Origin: Rossellomorea vietnamensis
Lineage (GTDB): Bacteria; Bacillota; Bacilli; Bacillales; Bacillaceae_B
Length of the DNA: 64,000 nucleotides
NCBI RefSeq assembly: GCF_025398035.1
Contig: NZ_CP104558.1
Location: 3,080,501 to 3,144,500, forward strand
Direction: 5' to 3'
Of the stretch, positions 54,415-62,138 are shown in pieces. Both the position numbers and the translations under genes were made by a program. The notes beneath the pieces were generated by a model. It made no database searches and was not told the DNA's origin. It worked only from the letters and a program-made list of their open reading frames with translations. How positions within the stretch are numbered: position 1 is the first letter of the stretch; each line of letters opens with the position of its first letter.

Positions 54415-55404
54415 TTATACACTATCTTTTTTTACTAGTCTATAGTCCAATACCATTTTATCGTTCGGTATGTCTTCTTGATTGATCTGAGCCAGGATCA
54501 TATTGGCTGCTTCCTGTCCGGCTTTATGATAATGGAAGTCAACAGTGGTGAGGGAGGGAGTGACATATTGAGAGAGCTCGGAAGCACCTACTCCAGCCAA
54601 TGCAATGTCTTTAGGTATCCGCAACCCAGCCTGCTTGATATAATTCATGGCTCCGATGGCAAGACGATCCGTCACAGCAAATACCGCTGTGGGTCGCTTT
54701 TTGGAATGTTCCATGATGTTCTGCATCGCCTGATAACCGGACTCCACATCGAAAACAGCCGTTTGAATCCAATGCTCCTCGATCCGGAGTCCATGCTCTT
54801 CCATCGCTGACAAGTAGCCTTGTTTTCTTAACACTCCTACTGCCCTGTCCGATTCACTCACTCCGATGAAGGCAATCTTCTCATGCTTCTTTTCGATGAA
54901 GTATTCGATCATGTCCTTTGAAGCCATCATCTCATTAAAGGCAACGGAAGGCGTGTCGGGGAGGTCCTGCCCAACGACCACTACCGGAATCTTCAACTTT
55001 TGAACTTCATCCATCAATGGTCCGCTCGTATTCGTAGCCGAAAGGACGATTCCTTCAACATCCCTGCTTTTTAGCAGTCTGATAAACTCGATCTCTTTAG
55101 AAGCATTTAAATTGGTGTTGGCGAGTAAAATTTGATAACCCTTCTCGGCAAAGACCTGATCCAGCCCATTCACCATCCGGCTCGTCGTTTCTGAACCGAG
55201 TTTCGGCAAGACGACCCCAATCACCTTCGTTTTCTTCGTCCGCAGTGACTTCGCATTCTCACTTGGAACATATCCTGTTTCTTCTATTACTTTCAGAATT
55301 CGATCTCGTGCCTCTTCACTTACATACCCTGAATCATTCAACATTCTGGATACTGTTGCGCTTGATACTTGGGCTCTTCTGGCCACTTCCTTGATTGTGA
55401 TCAA
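54415..55404 (-). CDS. LacI-family regulator of sucrose genes
   Basis: The 329-residue repressor has TIKEVARRAQVSSATVSRMLNDSGYVSEEARDRI at the N-terminus and a sugar-binding domain (VIGVVLPKLGSETTSRMVNGL, VEGIVLSATN). The TTG start at 55404 follows AGGAGG with seven bases spacing. It is transcribed in the same direction as sacPA, upstream of it, and the three identical operators lie between its stop and sacP. B. subtilis controls sacPA by antitermination (SacT), so a ScrR-like repressor design is used here instead. Confidence 0.92.
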   Translation of the reverse strand: MITIKEVARRAQVSSATVSRMLNDSGYVSEEARDRILKVIEETGYVPSENAKSLRTKKTKVIGVVLPKLGSETTSRMVNGLDQVFAEKGYQILLANTNLNASKEIEFIRLLKSRDVEGIVLSATNTSGPLMDEVQKLKIPVVVVGQDLPDTPSVAFNEMMASKDMIEYFIEKKHEKIAFIGVSESDRAVGVLRKQGYLSAMEEHGLRIEEHWIQTAVFDVESGYQAMQNIMEHSKKRPTAVFAVTDRLAIGAMNYIKQAGLRIPKDIALAGVGASELSQYVTPSLTTVDFHYHKAGQEAANMILAQINQEDIPNDKMVLDYRLVKKDSV

Positions 55405-55481
55405 TCAAAATCCTCCTTGTTCGTTCTGGATCATGTCATTATTTTACCTTATGGGAGTCAATTTTAGAAGGTTAGTGGGGA

Positions 55482-55492
55482 GGTCCGTCCCT
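55482..55492. repeat. Core of the GGTCCGTCCCT repeat
   Basis: An 11-base copy of the arm seen at 1224-1259 and 8791-8804, between the LacI gene and the esterase gene. The remaining 330-base gap shows no gene. Confidence 0.45.
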
Positions 55493-55692
55493 GGGTTACT
55501 TTTCAAATTATAAAAAGGTAAGTTAATAGGATTATTAGTACTAAGGTTAAAGGATCAATTAGCGATCGGAAATCTGGAGATTAGCTTACGTCCTTAATGT
55601 TCTGTATTGGTTTAAAAGGAAGAGTGGTATCCCTATTGATTAATTTTGGAGTAATAATCCACCAAAAAAATAAAAAATGGAGAACATATTCA

Positions 55693-55706
55693 CAAAAGCG
55701 CTTTCA
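55693..55706. promoter_or_regulatory. cre-like site upstream of the esterase operon
   Basis: CAAAAGCGCTTTCA matches the CcpA consensus at 12 of 14 positions and lies 36 bases before the esterase start, as expected for catabolite repression of a sugar operon. Confidence 0.45.
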
Positions 55707-55741
55707 TATGCTAGGATAGAACCTAATAGGGGAACCTACTC

Positions 55742-56518
55742 TTGGAAAGGGGGAGAATACGGTCATTGAATGCAAGCTTGGAAGAATGCGTGATTACCAG
55801 CCGGTATTTACGCCGTGATCAACGATACTACATCCATGAGTACAAAAGGGGTCATGAAGAGACAGTCGATGTTTTATTTGTTCAGGATGGAATGGATTAT
55901 GTGGAGCATGGAGAGATTCTCCCGACACTTGAAACGATTCTGGAAAACACGAAATCTCATCATGTGGTACTGGTGCTCGTACCTCCGTCCAGTTCAGAAG
56001 AACGCTATCATTTTTATCATCCAAAGGGGAAGCAACATGAAAGCTACGTCCAATTCTTTAATAAGGAACTTCTTCGGGACATACGTCGTCGATTTACCAG
56101 TAATGGCAAGACGCTTCGCAAAATAGGGTTGTTAGGGGATTCTCTTGGTGCAGCAGTCTCTATGGGTATAGCTTGTGATTCTCCTGAGTCGTGGTCACAC
56201 ATGCTACTACAATCCGGTGCCTTTACAGATTTTCACGGGGTAAAAGTTCGCAATCTTCAAAAAACAGATTGGTTTGTGTATCAAGTAGTAGGCCGTGGGG
56301 AAGAGTCCGTTATCTATCCACTTACCGGAGAAACTCTACCAATCTTATCTTTCAACCGGATTCTTCATAACCAACTTCAATCTATCACAGATACTATTAC
56401 ATACTGCGAAGAAGACGAGCAGCACCTGTGGGATTTTTGGAGAAGGGACTTGCCGCGGGCATTGAACTATTTTATTGATACGAATACAAAAGGGGAAAGG
56501 GATGAACACAATGTTTAA
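55742..56518 (+). CDS. Alpha/beta-hydrolase of the esterase D / YjcH-like family
   Basis: The 258-residue protein carries DVLFVQDGMDYVEHGEI and VLVLVPPSSSEERYHFYHP. The nucleophile elbow is GLLGDSLGAAVSMG (G-D-S-L-G), where the serine is predicted to be catalytic. The TTG 55742 start has AGGGGA eight bases upstream; TTG 55766 is an alternative. Similar esterases sit in siderophore and glycan loci. As the first gene before a sugar ABC operon it may remove acyl groups from the imported glycan, but it has no signal peptide, so it would act inside the cell. Confidence 0.78.
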   Translation: MERGRIRSLNASLEECVITSRYLRRDQRYYIHEYKRGHEETVDVLFVQDGMDYVEHGEILPTLETILENTKSHHVVLVLVPPSSSEERYHFYHPKGKQHESYVQFFNKELLRDIRRRFTSNGKTLRKIGLLGDSLGAAVSMGIACDSPESWSHMLLQSGAFTDFHGVKVRNLQKTDWFVYQVVGRGEESVIYPLTGETLPILSFNRILHNQLQSITDTITYCEEDEQHLWDFWRRDLPRALNYFIDTNTKGERDEHNV

Positions 56519-57818
56519 AAATGGAAAGTTTCTATTAACGCTTATGTTGATGTTTGCTATGCTATTTACAGCTGCCTGTAACAGCAGCAAATCAAGCTCT
56601 ACTGGGGAACAAAAAGAAGGAACCAAAGAGGATCCGGTCGAGATTGAATTCTGGACGATGCAATTATCTCCAACTTTTGATGATTACTTAAATGGGGTCA
56701 TCGCTGACTTTGAAAAGGAAAACCCAAACGTGAAAGTGAAATGGGTGGACATTCCTTGGGGGGATATGGAGACGAAGATCCTTTCAGCCGTCGCATCCAA
56801 AACGGCTCCTGACGTGGCGAACCTGAATCCACAATTCGCAGCGAAACTTGCCGAGCTTGATGCGCTTGTCGATATGGATGAAATGGTTCCGGAAGATGTG
56901 AAGAGTAAGTACTTCGAGAACATCTGGTCTTCCAACACATTCGACGGAAAGACGTTCGGTATTCCTTGGTACCTGTCTTCTCAGGTAACGATGTATAACT
57001 CGGATATCTTCAAGGAAGCGGGACTTGATCCGGAGAAGGCACCAGCTACATTCGAAGAATTATCAGATGTCGCAAAAACGATCAAAGACAAAACGGGTAA
57101 ATACGCGTTCTTCCCGGCTCTTGATGGAAGTCACCTTCTTGAAACGATGGTCATGATGGGCGTGGATTTAACGAATGAAGATATGACGAAAGCAACGTTC
57201 AACACGCCTGAAGGGAAAGAAGCATTCAACTTCTTCGTAGACCTTTACAAGAATGATTTGATTCCACGTGAAGTATTGACGGAAGGACACTCTAAAGCTG
57301 TCGATTTGTATCAAGCGGGTGAAATCGCGATCCTGCCTTCAGGTCCACAATTCCTGACGATCGTCGAAGAAAATGCTCCTGATATTTTAAAAGCGACAAG
57401 AACAGCTCCAATCATCACGGGTGACACAAACAAGAAAAACGTAGCGGCTATGAACGTCGTGGTGCCTAAGCAATCTGAGCACCAAAAGGCAGCTGTGGAC
57501 TTCTCCATCTTCTTGACGAATGCAGAGAACCAGGTTGAATTTGATAAACAGACAGCGATCCTTCCATCGATTGAAACGGCTCTTGATGATCCGTACTTCA
57601 GTGAAGAGCCTGCGGATGCGACACCTATTGATAAAGCCCGCATCGTATCGGCTGGTCAATTGAAGGACAGTGAAGTGCTGATCCCACCAATGAAGAACTT
57701 TGAAGAGCTGCGTACAGCGATGAACGAAGCCCTTCATGCAGCGATGCTTGGGGATATGACAGTGGACGAAGCATTAGATCAGGCTGAAATGAAATGGAAC
57801 GAAACGCTATCTAAATAA
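56502..57818 (+). CDS. Sugar-binding lipoprotein of ABC transporter
   Basis: The 438-residue family 1 solute-binding protein has a lipoprotein signal MFKNGKFLLTLMLMFAMLFTAAC with lipobox FTAA-C. The mature part is EIEFWTMQLSPTFDDYLNGV and LPSGPQFLTIVEENAP, typical of CUT1 binders. AAAGGGGAAAGGG precedes ATG 56502; ATG 56511 is a second choice. It overlaps the esterase by 17 bases. Its two permeases are encoded 2.5 kb downstream, after the metabolic genes, an unusual split. Confidence 0.92.
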   Translation: MNTMFKNGKFLLTLMLMFAMLFTAACNSSKSSSTGEQKEGTKEDPVEIEFWTMQLSPTFDDYLNGVIADFEKENPNVKVKWVDIPWGDMETKILSAVASKTAPDVANLNPQFAAKLAELDALVDMDEMVPEDVKSKYFENIWSSNTFDGKTFGIPWYLSSQVTMYNSDIFKEAGLDPEKAPATFEELSDVAKTIKDKTGKYAFFPALDGSHLLETMVMMGVDLTNEDMTKATFNTPEGKEAFNFFVDLYKNDLIPREVLTEGHSKAVDLYQAGEIAILPSGPQFLTIVEENAPDILKATRTAPIITGDTNKKNVAAMNVVVPKQSEHQKAAVDFSIFLTNAENQVEFDKQTAILPSIETALDDPYFSEEPADATPIDKARIVSAGQLKDSEVLIPPMKNFEELRTAMNEALHAAMLGDMTVDEALDQAEMKWNETLSK

Positions 57819-57828
57819 GGGAATGACG

Positions 57829-57851
57829 GAAAGGGAGTATATCTCCCTTTC
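57829..57851 (+). terminator. Hairpin after the binding-protein gene
   Basis: GAAAGGGAG-TATAT-CTCCCTTTC forms a 9-bp stem with a weak T tail. Such hairpins often raise binding-protein mRNA over the rest of an operon. Confidence 0.6.
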
Positions 57852-57882
57852 TGCATTTCAATGAAAGTACGGTGAAGACAGG

Positions 57883-58629
57883 ATGATCAGCAAGGAAATC
57901 GTTTTTGAACAATTAAAGGGAAAGCTTGTGGTGTCATGCCAGGCCCTTGAGCATGAACCGTTGCACGGGGCGGATGTAATGGGGAAAATGGCGAAGGCAG
58001 CTTACGTCGGCGGTGCGTCGGGGATCCGGGCAAACAGTGCGGTTGATATTATGGCCATTAAAGAGTACGTGGATTTACCGATCATTGGATTGGTGAAGAG
58101 GGATTACCCGGGAAGTGATGTCTACATAACGGCTACCACGAAGGAAGCTGATGAACTGATCAGAGCAGGGGTGGACATGATTGCTATCGACGCGACAACG
58201 CGAACACGTCCAAACGGTGAGTCACTGGAAAGCTTGATCGCTTATCTGAAGTCAAAAGGACAAACGATCATGGCAGATGTATCCACCTATGAAGAAGCCA
58301 TCAACGCTGTGGAACTGGGCGTTGACTGTGTCAGCACCACCATGTCGGGGTACACGCCGTATTCGCCTCAGCAATGTGAACCTGATTTTACATTATTGAA
58401 AAGATTGGTTGAGACTATCAAGATTCCGGTGTTTGCCGAAGGGCGGATTTCGACTCCCGAAGAAGTGTGTCAGGCATTGGATATGGGAGCTCATACCGTT
58501 GTGGTTGGTTCGGCCATCACAAGGCCGCAGGAAATCACGAAACGGTTTGTACAATCCATCCAGAATAAAGGAGGTAATCAAGATGCAGGCACAAACGGCA
58601 TCAAAGAGCAAATTAGGAGGATTAATTAA
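57883..58629 (+). CDS. nanE: N-acetylmannosamine-6-phosphate 2-epimerase
   Basis: The 248-residue TIM-barrel enzyme shows LVVSCQALEHEPLHGADVMGKMAKAA, GGASGIRANSAVDI, PIIGLVKRDYPGSDVYITAT, DMIAIDATTRTRP, IMADVSTYEEA and VFAEGRISTPEE, the full NanE pattern with catalytic Lys and Glu. It turns ManNAc-6-P into GlcNAc-6-P. It overlaps the RpiR gene by 47 bases. No nanA lyase is seen in the window, so the source of ManNAc may be a ManNAc-containing glycan instead of sialic acid. Confidence 0.93.
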   Translation: MISKEIVFEQLKGKLVVSCQALEHEPLHGADVMGKMAKAAYVGGASGIRANSAVDIMAIKEYVDLPIIGLVKRDYPGSDVYITATTKEADELIRAGVDMIAIDATTRTRPNGESLESLIAYLKSKGQTIMADVSTYEEAINAVELGVDCVSTTMSGYTPYSPQQCEPDFTLLKRLVETIKIPVFAEGRISTPEEVCQALDMGAHTVVVGSAITRPQEITKRFVQSIQNKGGNQDAGTNGIKEQIRRIN

Positions 58630-59437
58630 CAGCTATTATCCTTCCCTCACAAAGTCTGAACAGAAAGTGGCGACGGTTGTGTTGGAACAGATGGAGAAGG
58701 CACTCTATTACTCGGTGACAGATCTTGCCGATGTAGCGGAAGTGGGGGAAACGACGGTGCTGCGCTTCTGTCGTAAGATTGGCATGAAGGGATATCAGGA
58801 ATTTAAATTGGCCATGGCGAAGGATTTATCCTCTATGTCTCAAGAAGAAGAGTCCGATCCGAGCAAGCCAACGGGCTTTATTCAATCCATTGCTGCTTAT
58901 ACAAAGAACGCGGTAGATGAAACCGTGAATAAGCTGGATGAAGAAACGCTGGAGGAAGCGATCAGACTTCTTTCGGGAGCAAAATCCATCCATTTCTTTG
59001 GAGTCGGGACTTCAGGATTGACGGCATTGGATGCGAAGAATCGTTTCCTTCGGATCGGATACCGGTCGGATGCGGTCATCGATCCCCACATCCAATCCAT
59101 GACGGCTGCCACTGTGAAAGAAGGGGATGTGGTGGTTGGATTGAGTATCTCGGGAAGTACGAAGGACACGATCGATTCCCTGACACTGGCCAAAGAAAAC
59201 GGAGCAAGCGTCATTGCCATCACGTACTATGCCCGTTCACCGATTACGAAGCTTGCCGATGCCGTTCTGTTAAGCGGCGGGAAGGAATCTCCGCTTGAAG
59301 GTGGATCCATGATCGCGAAGATTTCACAGCTTTTCGTCATCGATCTGTTATGCACCGGACTTGCCCTTCACAATAAAGAGTTCTCCCTTGGCATGAAGGA
59401 GAAAACCGCAAGAGCCGTTGTAGATAAAATCTATTAA
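58583..59437 (+). CDS. RpiR-family regulator (HTH + SIS)
   Basis: The 284-residue regulator starts at ATG 58583 behind AAAGGAGGT; the longer frame from 58409 lies inside nanE. It has an HTH_6 domain (SLTKSEQKVATVVLEQ ... VAEVGETTVLRFCRKIGMKGYQEFKLAM) and a SIS domain (SIHFFGVGTSGLTALDAKNRFLRIG, VVGLSISGSTKDTIDSL). RpiR proteins in sialic acid and amino-sugar operons bind phosphosugars such as ManNAc-6-P or GlcNAc-6-P. It is encoded inside the operon it probably controls. Confidence 0.92.
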   Translation: MQAQTASKSKLGGLINSYYPSLTKSEQKVATVVLEQMEKALYYSVTDLADVAEVGETTVLRFCRKIGMKGYQEFKLAMAKDLSSMSQEEESDPSKPTGFIQSIAAYTKNAVDETVNKLDEETLEEAIRLLSGAKSIHFFGVGTSGLTALDAKNRFLRIGYRSDAVIDPHIQSMTAATVKEGDVVVGLSISGSTKDTIDSLTLAKENGASVIAITYYARSPITKLADAVLLSGGKESPLEGGSMIAKISQLFVIDLLCTGLALHNKEFSLGMKEKTARAVVDKIY

Positions 59438-59457
59438 ACTGGTAAGCAGGTGAAACG

Positions 59458-60366
59458 ATGAAGGTCATAGGAATCGATGTCGGTGGTACCGGGGTCAAAG
59501 GGGCGATTGTCCATCGGGATGGCACGATCCTCCATCAGGAAACGGTCCCCACCGATATCTCGAACGGGAGAGAGGGAATCCTCGGCTCCATCTTTCAAGT
59601 GATTGATCTATTAATGAAGAAAGACGGCACGATTTCAGGAATCGGGATTGGCACGGCAGGTCGTGTGGATCCGGTGAAAGGGACCGTCGTTTATGCAACC
59701 GATAACCTGCCATCGTGGCAGGGAACCCATGTGAAAGAAGAAATCGAAACGCGCTACGGACTGCCATGTGCCGTCGACAATGATGCGAATGTCGCTCTCC
59801 TTGGAGAGCTTTGGAAGTGGGAAGGAAACCCCGAATCAGCGATCATGTTGACCCTTGGGACCGGAGTCGGGGGAGCGAACGCCATACAAGGTGAGGTCTT
59901 GCACGGCCATCACCATCAAAGTGGGGAATGGGGACATGTCGTGCTCGTTCCAAATGGAAAGCCATGCAATTGCGGGAAGAAGGGCTGCCTGGAGCAGTAT
60001 CTGTCGGGTACGGCACTGGTGCAGGACGTTTTCACCGAAACGAAATCTTCTTTCGCGCATGGCTCAGAGATTTTTGAAGAATATTCAAATGGAAATCAAC
60101 AGGTCAAGAGGGTGGTTGACCGTTATCTGGATTATTTGGCCATCGCCGCGTACAACATCTCTGTGAGCGTCGATCCGGAAGTCCTCTTCATCGGGGGAGG
60201 GGTCATTGACTCCAAGGACCATTGGTGGGCCGACTTCCAGGTTAAATTGAAGGAATATTTTGTTAATACAAGCATTTACCCTGCATTACTGGGAAATCAG
60301 GCGGGAATGCTTGGAGCTGCCAAGCTCGTATTTCAAGCGATGGAGAAAAGAGGGGAGTCCGTATGA
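59458..60366 (+). CDS. ROK-family sugar kinase, probable N-acetylmannosamine kinase
   Basis: The 302-residue kinase reads MKVIGIDVGGTGVKGAIVHRDG (phosphate loop), IGIGTAGRVDP, AVDNDANVALLGELW (catalytic Asp), TLGTGVGGANAIQG and the zinc cluster HVVLVPNGKPCNCGKKGCLEQYLSG. Next to nanE, it most likely makes ManNAc-6-P from ManNAc and ATP (NanK role). A glucokinase or general hexosamine kinase cannot be excluded. Its end overlaps the permease gene by 4 bases. Confidence 0.88.
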   Translation: MKVIGIDVGGTGVKGAIVHRDGTILHQETVPTDISNGREGILGSIFQVIDLLMKKDGTISGIGIGTAGRVDPVKGTVVYATDNLPSWQGTHVKEEIETRYGLPCAVDNDANVALLGELWKWEGNPESAIMLTLGTGVGGANAIQGEVLHGHHHQSGEWGHVVLVPNGKPCNCGKKGCLEQYLSGTALVQDVFTETKSSFAHGSEIFEEYSNGNQQVKRVVDRYLDYLAIAAYNISVSVDPEVLFIGGGVIDSKDHWWADFQVKLKEYFVNTSIYPALLGNQAGMLGAAKLVFQAMEKRGESV

Positions 60367-61238
60367 GAAATCATCCGTTAACACCATTTCTGTTTTTGAT
60401 ACCTGGTGTCATCATCCTGGGTGCGTTCATCTTTTATCCCATGCTCAATGCCATCTGGCTGAGCTTCACCAATTACAATATCGTCACCGATGCTGAATTC
60501 ATCGGACTTGAAAACTACAAAGGGCTGTTCGCTGATGACCTGTTCTGGAAAGTGCTCGGGCAGACCTTATTATATCTGGTCATCGTCGTTCCGGCACTCG
60601 TGATCCTGCCGATTTTCCTTGCAATCCTTGTGAACCAGCAGGTGAAGGGGATCGGGTTCTTCCGTTCCGCCTATTATGTACCGGTCGTCACCTCCATGGT
60701 CGTGGTGGGGATTGCGTGGAAATGGGTTTACGCCGATAAAGGAATTCTGAATTACATATTGGAATCACTTGGTTTAATCAACGAACCTGTGAACTGGCTG
60801 ACCTCGACGTCGACATCGATTTTTGCCGTCATGGTCGTCACCATCTGGAAGGGACTCGGCTATTATATGGTCATTTACCTGGCGGGACTGCAGTCGATTT
60901 CAGATGATCTTTATGAAGCAGCGGACATTGACGGAGCAAGCAAATGGAAACAGATTTGGCATATTACCATTCCTTTATTAATGCCTTCCATTATGATTGT
61001 CACCATCATGTCATCGATTTCCGCCATGAAGGTATTCGAAGAAATCTACGTCATGACCGGCGGAGGACCGCTGAACAGCTCGAAAACACTCGTCTTCTAC
61101 ATTTATGAAGAAGCCTTCGATAAGCTGCAAATGGGCTATGCCAGTGCGGCGGGCGTCGTATTATTCATCATCACATTGATCTTCTCTGTCATTAATATCA
61201 AGTTCATGAGCAAAAAAGAATCTGCGATAAAGGGGTGA
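60363..61238 (+). CDS. Sugar ABC transporter permease (MalF type)
   Basis: The 291-residue permease has six spans, starting PLTPFLFLIPGVIILGAFIFYP, with the EAA loop DLYEAADIDGASKWKQIWHITIPLLMPS. It is the MalF-type half of the importer whose binding protein is encoded at 56.5 kb, coupled by an ATGA overlap with the kinase gene. No ATPase gene is present, so a shared MsmX-like ATPase is expected. Confidence 0.94.
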   Translation: MRNHPLTPFLFLIPGVIILGAFIFYPMLNAIWLSFTNYNIVTDAEFIGLENYKGLFADDLFWKVLGQTLLYLVIVVPALVILPIFLAILVNQQVKGIGFFRSAYYVPVVTSMVVVGIAWKWVYADKGILNYILESLGLINEPVNWLTSTSTSIFAVMVVTIWKGLGYYMVIYLAGLQSISDDLYEAADIDGASKWKQIWHITIPLLMPSIMIVTIMSSISAMKVFEEIYVMTGGGPLNSSKTLVFYIYEEAFDKLQMGYASAAGVVLFIITLIFSVINIKFMSKKESAIKG

Positions 61239-61244
61239 TTCTCC

Positions 61245-62138
61245 ATGAGTTCTCCTTCTCTTGGAACCAGTAACGAACATTCAACCGAACTAACTGTCAA
61301 AAAGCCGATAAACGTAAAAAAGGTAGGGAAAGTCGTTCTTCAATATGCAACACTACTTTTCGTCACACTCATCATGGTCGGTCCATTCCTATGGCTCCTG
61401 GCCACGTCGCTCAAATCGGGCAGCGAGAATATCTTCTCGTACCCGCCTCAGTTCATCCCCGAAAAAATCACGTTCGGTAACTACGTGGAAGTGATGGATT
61501 TCTTCCCGTTCTGGCGTTACCTGTTTAATAGTGTTGTCGTATCCGTGGTGACGGTGATCTTGAATATCGTCTTCTGTTCACTGGCCGCCTACCCGCTCGC
61601 CCGCATGAACTTCCGCGGGAAAAACATCGTCTTCGTCCTCATTCTCAGTACGATGATGGTACCGTTTCAGCTCCTGATGATTCCAATTTACCTATTGGCA
61701 TTGGACCTAGGACTGCAAAACACCTATGCAGGATTGATCCTGCCCCACGCCACCACGGCTTTCGGGATTTTCCTGATGCGTCAGGCATTCCTCACGATCC
61801 CGTATGAGCTCGATGAATCAGCCCGTATGGATGGAGCCAATGCGTTTCAAATTTGGTGGAGAGTCCTCATGCCACTCGTTAAACCATCACTCGTCACATT
61901 GGCCATTTTTACGTTCATGATGGCATGGGGTGATTTCCTCTGGCCGCTCATCATCTTGAACGATACGAGTATGTACACACTGCCACTCGGCGTCAACACC
62001 CTCGCCGGTTCGTTCTCGGCTAACTGGAGATACATCGCGGCAGGATCGATCATCTCGATTCTTCCAATCATCATCATCTTCTCCATCCTGCAGCGCCACT
62101 TCATTGCAGGTGCCATGAAAGGGGCGGTGAAAGGATAA
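61245..62138 (+). CDS. Sugar ABC transporter permease (MalG type)
   Basis: The 297-residue permease has an extended polar start of about 30 residues, six spans and the EAA loop ELDESARMDGANAFQIWWRVLMPLVKPS, ending HFIAGAMKGAVKG. It pairs with the permease six bases upstream. Its TAA stop shares one base with the next ATG (TAATG), so translation is likely coupled to the mannosidase. Confidence 0.94.
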   Translation: MSSPSLGTSNEHSTELTVKKPINVKKVGKVVLQYATLLFVTLIMVGPFLWLLATSLKSGSENIFSYPPQFIPEKITFGNYVEVMDFFPFWRYLFNSVVVSVVTVILNIVFCSLAAYPLARMNFRGKNIVFVLILSTMMVPFQLLMIPIYLLALDLGLQNTYAGLILPHATTAFGIFLMRQAFLTIPYELDESARMDGANAFQIWWRVLMPLVKPSLVTLAIFTFMMAWGDFLWPLIILNDTSMYTLPLGVNTLAGSFSANWRYIAAGSIISILPIIIIFSILQRHFIAGAMKGAVKG

